Shown: piece after piece, positions 61,796 to 64,000 of the stretch
How positions within the stretch are numbered: the first letter of the stretch is position 1
How the letters are laid out: every line of letters starts with the position of its first letter
DNA from: JANQPX01 sp039197065
GTDB lineage: Bacteria; Pseudomonadota; Alphaproteobacteria; Geminicoccales; Geminicoccaceae
Assembly: GCA_039197065.1 (NCBI GenBank)
Contig: JBCCUL010000012.1
Span: forward strand, 134,555 to 198,554
Reading direction: 5' to 3'
Length of the DNA: 64,000 nucleotides
Made by a program: the position numbers and the translations under genes
Notes under the pieces: model-generated
Database searches by the model: none
What the model was told of the DNA's origin: nothing
The model's input: only the letters and a program-made list of their open reading frames with translations

Positions 61796-62653
61796 TCAGC
61801 TCATAGCCGCTTTGTCCCATGCATGCCGCATCGTTTTCAGGCCGACCGTGTAAACCTCTTCTTCGTCCTTGAAGAACTGGCGCCAGACCTTGGTGGCGGC
61901 GGCAAGGGCAGGGAGGGACTTGCCGAAGGCCTCGATCGTAAGCCAGCCGTCATAGCCTCCGGTGCGCAGGGCCTCCATGGTTCGGACAAAGTCGATATGG
62001 CCCTTGCCCGGCGTGCCACGGTCGTTCTCGGAGATATGGACGTGCTTGATGACGTCGATCGTCTCCTTGATGCTGCCGATCGCGTCCTGCTCCTCGATAT
62101 TGGCGTGAAAGGTGTCGTAGAGAGCGCCGAAATTGGGCCGGTTCACTCGCTGCACATAGTCCCGCGTGGCCGACATGGTGTTGAGAACGTAGCATTCGAA
62201 GCGGTTGAGCGGCTCCAGGGCCAGGATGAGATCGGCCCTGGCCGCGCTGTCTGCGGCTTCCTGGTGCACTTCGACGCCATGGGCGAGTTCCTCCTCGGTG
62301 GGGCCATCCCCGGAAAAAACCGCGAGCGGCTGGTGGAAGGGGCCGGCGAGCAGCTCGCTGCCCATCGCTTTCGAGCAGTCGATTGCCCAGGTCAGATGAT
62401 CGAGGGCGCCTTGGCGGCTTTTGGGATCGGGGCTGATCGCACTGTGCGCCTCGTCGGGGAGAACGGTGACACTGGTGCAGGCGAGACCGGCATTGCGTAT
62501 CGCGTCCCCCACATTCCGAAAATGCTCAGGCGTACCCTCGAACAGTGGGATCTCGACCCCGTCATAGCCGGCCTTTTTCAGGGTATCAAACAGGTGAAAA
62601 TGCTCTGATGTGACGTGGATTGTCCAAAGCAGCAGATTGAAGCCGGTTTTCAT
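61796..62653 (-). CDS. Sugar phosphate isomerase/epimerase family protein (AP endonuclease 2 fold)
   Basis: 285-residue TIM barrel similar to D-tagatose/D-psicose 3-epimerases and hydroxypyruvate isomerase. Metal ligands fit: Glu in LILALEPLNRFE, Asp in FGALYDTFHANIEE, His in HVHISENDRG and Glu in WLTIEAFGKSL. Start at 62653 (MKTGFNLLLWTIHV) is typical of the family; a start eight codons upstream is possible. Substrate unknown. Confidence 0.88.
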   Translation of the reverse strand: MKTGFNLLLWTIHVTSEHFHLFDTLKKAGYDGVEIPLFEGTPEHFRNVGDAIRNAGLACTSVTVLPDEAHSAISPDPKSRQGALDHLTWAIDCSKAMGSELLAGPFHQPLAVFSGDGPTEEELAHGVEVHQEAADSAARADLILALEPLNRFECYVLNTMSATRDYVQRVNRPNFGALYDTFHANIEEQDAIGSIKETIDVIKHVHISENDRGTPGKGHIDFVRTMEALRTGGYDGWLTIEAFGKSLPALAAATKVWRQFFKDEEEVYTVGLKTMRHAWDKAAMS

Positions 62654-62791
62654 GACGTCTCGATCGCAAGCCGACAATCACCGCTGTCGCCAAACGACCG
62701 CCCCCCTTGTGTTCGTTGTCTTCTTCGAAGTGTCGACCCTTTGCCGCGGCTTGGCAAGCCGGACACCAAGTCGAGCCCGCCGGGTTGCCGG

Positions 62792-63124
62792 CTAGTGGGG
62801 CTTCATGACGTCATTGTTGATGTAGACGCCATCCTTGAGCTCACCGAAGAGTTCGACGACTTGCGGATGCTCGACCGGATCGCCGGTGGCGTCGACTTCA
62901 AGATTTTGCTCGGAGACATAAGCGACGTAATAGGCATCCGAGTTTTCAGCGAGCAGATGATAAAATGGTTGGTCTTTTTTCGGCCGGACATCCTCGGGGA
63001 TCGCCTCGTACCATTCCTCAGTATTGGCAAATTCCGGATCGACATCGAAAATGACGCCGCGGAAGGGAAAAAATCGATGCTTGACGACTTGGCCTATGTG
63101 GAACTTTGCGAGTCGGTCAGTCAT
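62792..63124 (-). CDS. hspQ: Heat-shock protein HspQ (hemimethylated-DNA-binding family)
   Basis: 110 residues. In E. coli HspQ binds hemimethylated oriC DNA and acts as a Lon specificity factor. Typical sequence: AKFHIGQVVKHRFFPFRGVIFDVDPEF, then PKKDQPFYHLLAENSDAYYVAYVSEQNL and NNDVMKPH at the end. Start at 63124 gives the usual family N-terminus; an ATG nine codons upstream is not supported by a ribosome-binding site. Confidence 0.93.
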   Translation of the reverse strand: MTDRLAKFHIGQVVKHRFFPFRGVIFDVDPEFANTEEWYEAIPEDVRPKKDQPFYHLLAENSDAYYVAYVSEQNLEVDATGDPVEHPQVVELFGELKDGVYINNDVMKPH

Positions 63125-63301
63125 GGTCCAGCGTCCCGGTCTTACTTCCATTCAATGTAGGGCGTGCGTATCTGTTGTTCTAGTCCCAGTTGGCGGCATC
63201 ATGTCGCGCTTAGCGGACGAATTCCGGTTTCTGGCATGCTGTCTCAAAACTTTCTATGAAGCCTATCCAAGCAGGCAATTGATTTCCGAGGAGATAGAAC
63301 G

Positions 63302-64000
63302 ATGACCCAGCCCATCGATCGGGTACAGGCGCATCTTCGCGATGGGTTTGAGCAATCCGTTGAGCGGCTTTCAGCGCTCCTTCGCATTCCGAGCATCGGC
63401 ACGGATCCGGCCTATAAGGCGGAAACCCTTGAGGCAGCGAACTGGCTGGTTCGAGAACTGCAGGAGATCGGCTTCGAAGCTGGGCTTAGGGATACGCCGG
63501 GCCAGCCCGCGGTCGTCGCTCATCATCCTGGGCCCGAAACTGGGCCACGCATCCTCTATTATGGTCACTATGATGTGCAGCCGGCGGAACCGCTGGATCT
63601 CTGGACCAGCCCGCCGTTCGAGCCGTCCATCGTCGACGGTGTTCATGGCAAGCGAATCGTCGCACGGGGCGCTGTCGACGATAAGGGGCAGTCCATGACG
63701 TTTATCGAGGCGTTTCGCGCCTGGAAGGACGTGCATGGCGCGCTGCCGGTCGGTGTCACGGTCTTCCTGGAGGGCGAGGAGGAATCCGGCAGCCCGTCAC
63801 TCGATGGCTTTCTAAGAGCGCATCGCGATGAACTCGCGGCCGACGTCTGCATCGTTTCCGATACGAATATGTGGGACATCGAGACGCCCGCGCTCGGCGT
63901 CATGCTGCGTGGCCTTCTTTATCTCGAGCTCACCCTCCATGGTCCAAACCAGGACTTGCACTCCGGCCTCTATGGCGGCGCTGTTCCCAATCCGTTGAAC
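63302..64000 (+). CDS. M20-family metallopeptidase, N-terminal part (cut by window edge)
   Basis: 233 residues are visible and the frame is open to the last base. Motifs: RILYYGHYDVQPAEPLDLW (His, Asp), VARGAVDDKGQSMTFIEA (bridging Asp), VFLEGEEESGSPSLDGF (Glu pair) and LHSGLYGGAVPNP (dimerisation/lid segment). Closest to dipeptidases of the M20 'dipeptidase' group (PepD/CNDP-like). Strong ribosome-binding site AGGAG. The rest lies outside the window. Confidence 0.9.
   Translation, partial: MTQPIDRVQAHLRDGFEQSVERLSALLRIPSIGTDPAYKAETLEAANWLVRELQEIGFEAGLRDTPGQPAVVAHHPGPETGPRILYYGHYDVQPAEPLDLWTSPPFEPSIVDGVHGKRIVARGAVDDKGQSMTFIEAFRAWKDVHGALPVGVTVFLEGEEESGSPSLDGFLRAHRDELAADVCIVSDTNMWDIETPALGVMLRGLLYLELTLHGPNQDLHSGLYGGAVPNPLN

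Noticed and set aside
61697..62608. 303-codon open frame on the plus strand
   Set aside because: Mirror of the sugar epimerase gene, which has all four metal ligands in the other frame.

Overview
The window is GC-rich, densely packed chromosomal DNA from an alphaproteobacterium. The evidence is the yajC-secD-secF order followed by an Mth938-fold gene, a TraT-like lipoprotein, a hopanoid-type glycosyltransferase (HpnB), an HspQ protein, several CaiB/BaiF CoA-transferases, and large peptide and polyamine ABC operons. I do not name a genus. About 61 protein genes are supported. I see no rRNA, tRNA, CRISPR array, transposase, phage gene or replication origin.

Layout. 1-6.2 kb: start of an Lhr-like helicase, a glutathionyl-hydroquinone reductase, a small secreted protein, a GNAT acetyltransferase, then a divergent pair made of a haem-c lipoprotein and an animal-type haem peroxidase. 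6.2-14.9 kb: a tightly coupled seven-gene minus-strand catabolic operon (PaaK ligase, MmgE/PrpD, a second PaaK-like ligase, amidase, PuuE-like deacetylase, acyl-CoA dehydrogenase, CaiB transferase). 14.9-24.6 kb: housekeeping genes (serS, surE, an NlpD-like lipoprotein, a DUF815 ATPase, yajC-secDF, an NDUFAF3-like protein). 24.6-30 kb: TraT-like lipoprotein, Fe superoxide dismutase, membrane nucleotide cyclase, NDUFAF6-like protein and a HtrA-like pseudoprotease. 30-36.3 kb: argE and assorted amide-bond or acyl hydrolases, RidA, a DsbA-like protein and a SprA-related protein.

36.5-43.6 kb: a peptide ABC transporter operon (binding protein, two permeases, two ATPases) ending in an M20 peptidase, so uptake and hydrolysis are encoded together. 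43.6-49.8 kb (minus): a polyamine-type ABC transporter (Tat-exported binding protein, ATPase, two permeases) plus an MFS exporter. The second permease has an unusual C-terminal tail of about 200 residues with three near-identical repeats. 50-53 kb: class IV aminotransferase, uronate-dehydrogenase-like enzyme, hpt and an OmpA-family protein. 53.1-57.8 kb (minus): a coupled operon of two IpdAB-like CoA-transferase subunits, a cyclic-nucleotide-binding patatin phospholipase and a CaiB transferase. 57.8-64 kb: hpnB, a YtcJ-like amidohydrolase, a small zinc-ribbon-like protein, a sugar epimerase, hspQ and the start of another M20 peptidase.

The recurring theme is uptake and breakdown of amides, peptides and CoA-activated acids. 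No recognisable DNA-binding regulator is encoded in the window. Intergenic signals include a 105-bp palindromic repeat present twice, a ~24-bp repeat present three times, paired operator-like palindromes in front of the peroxidase pair, and a hairpin that covers the ribosome-binding site of the OmpA-family gene.
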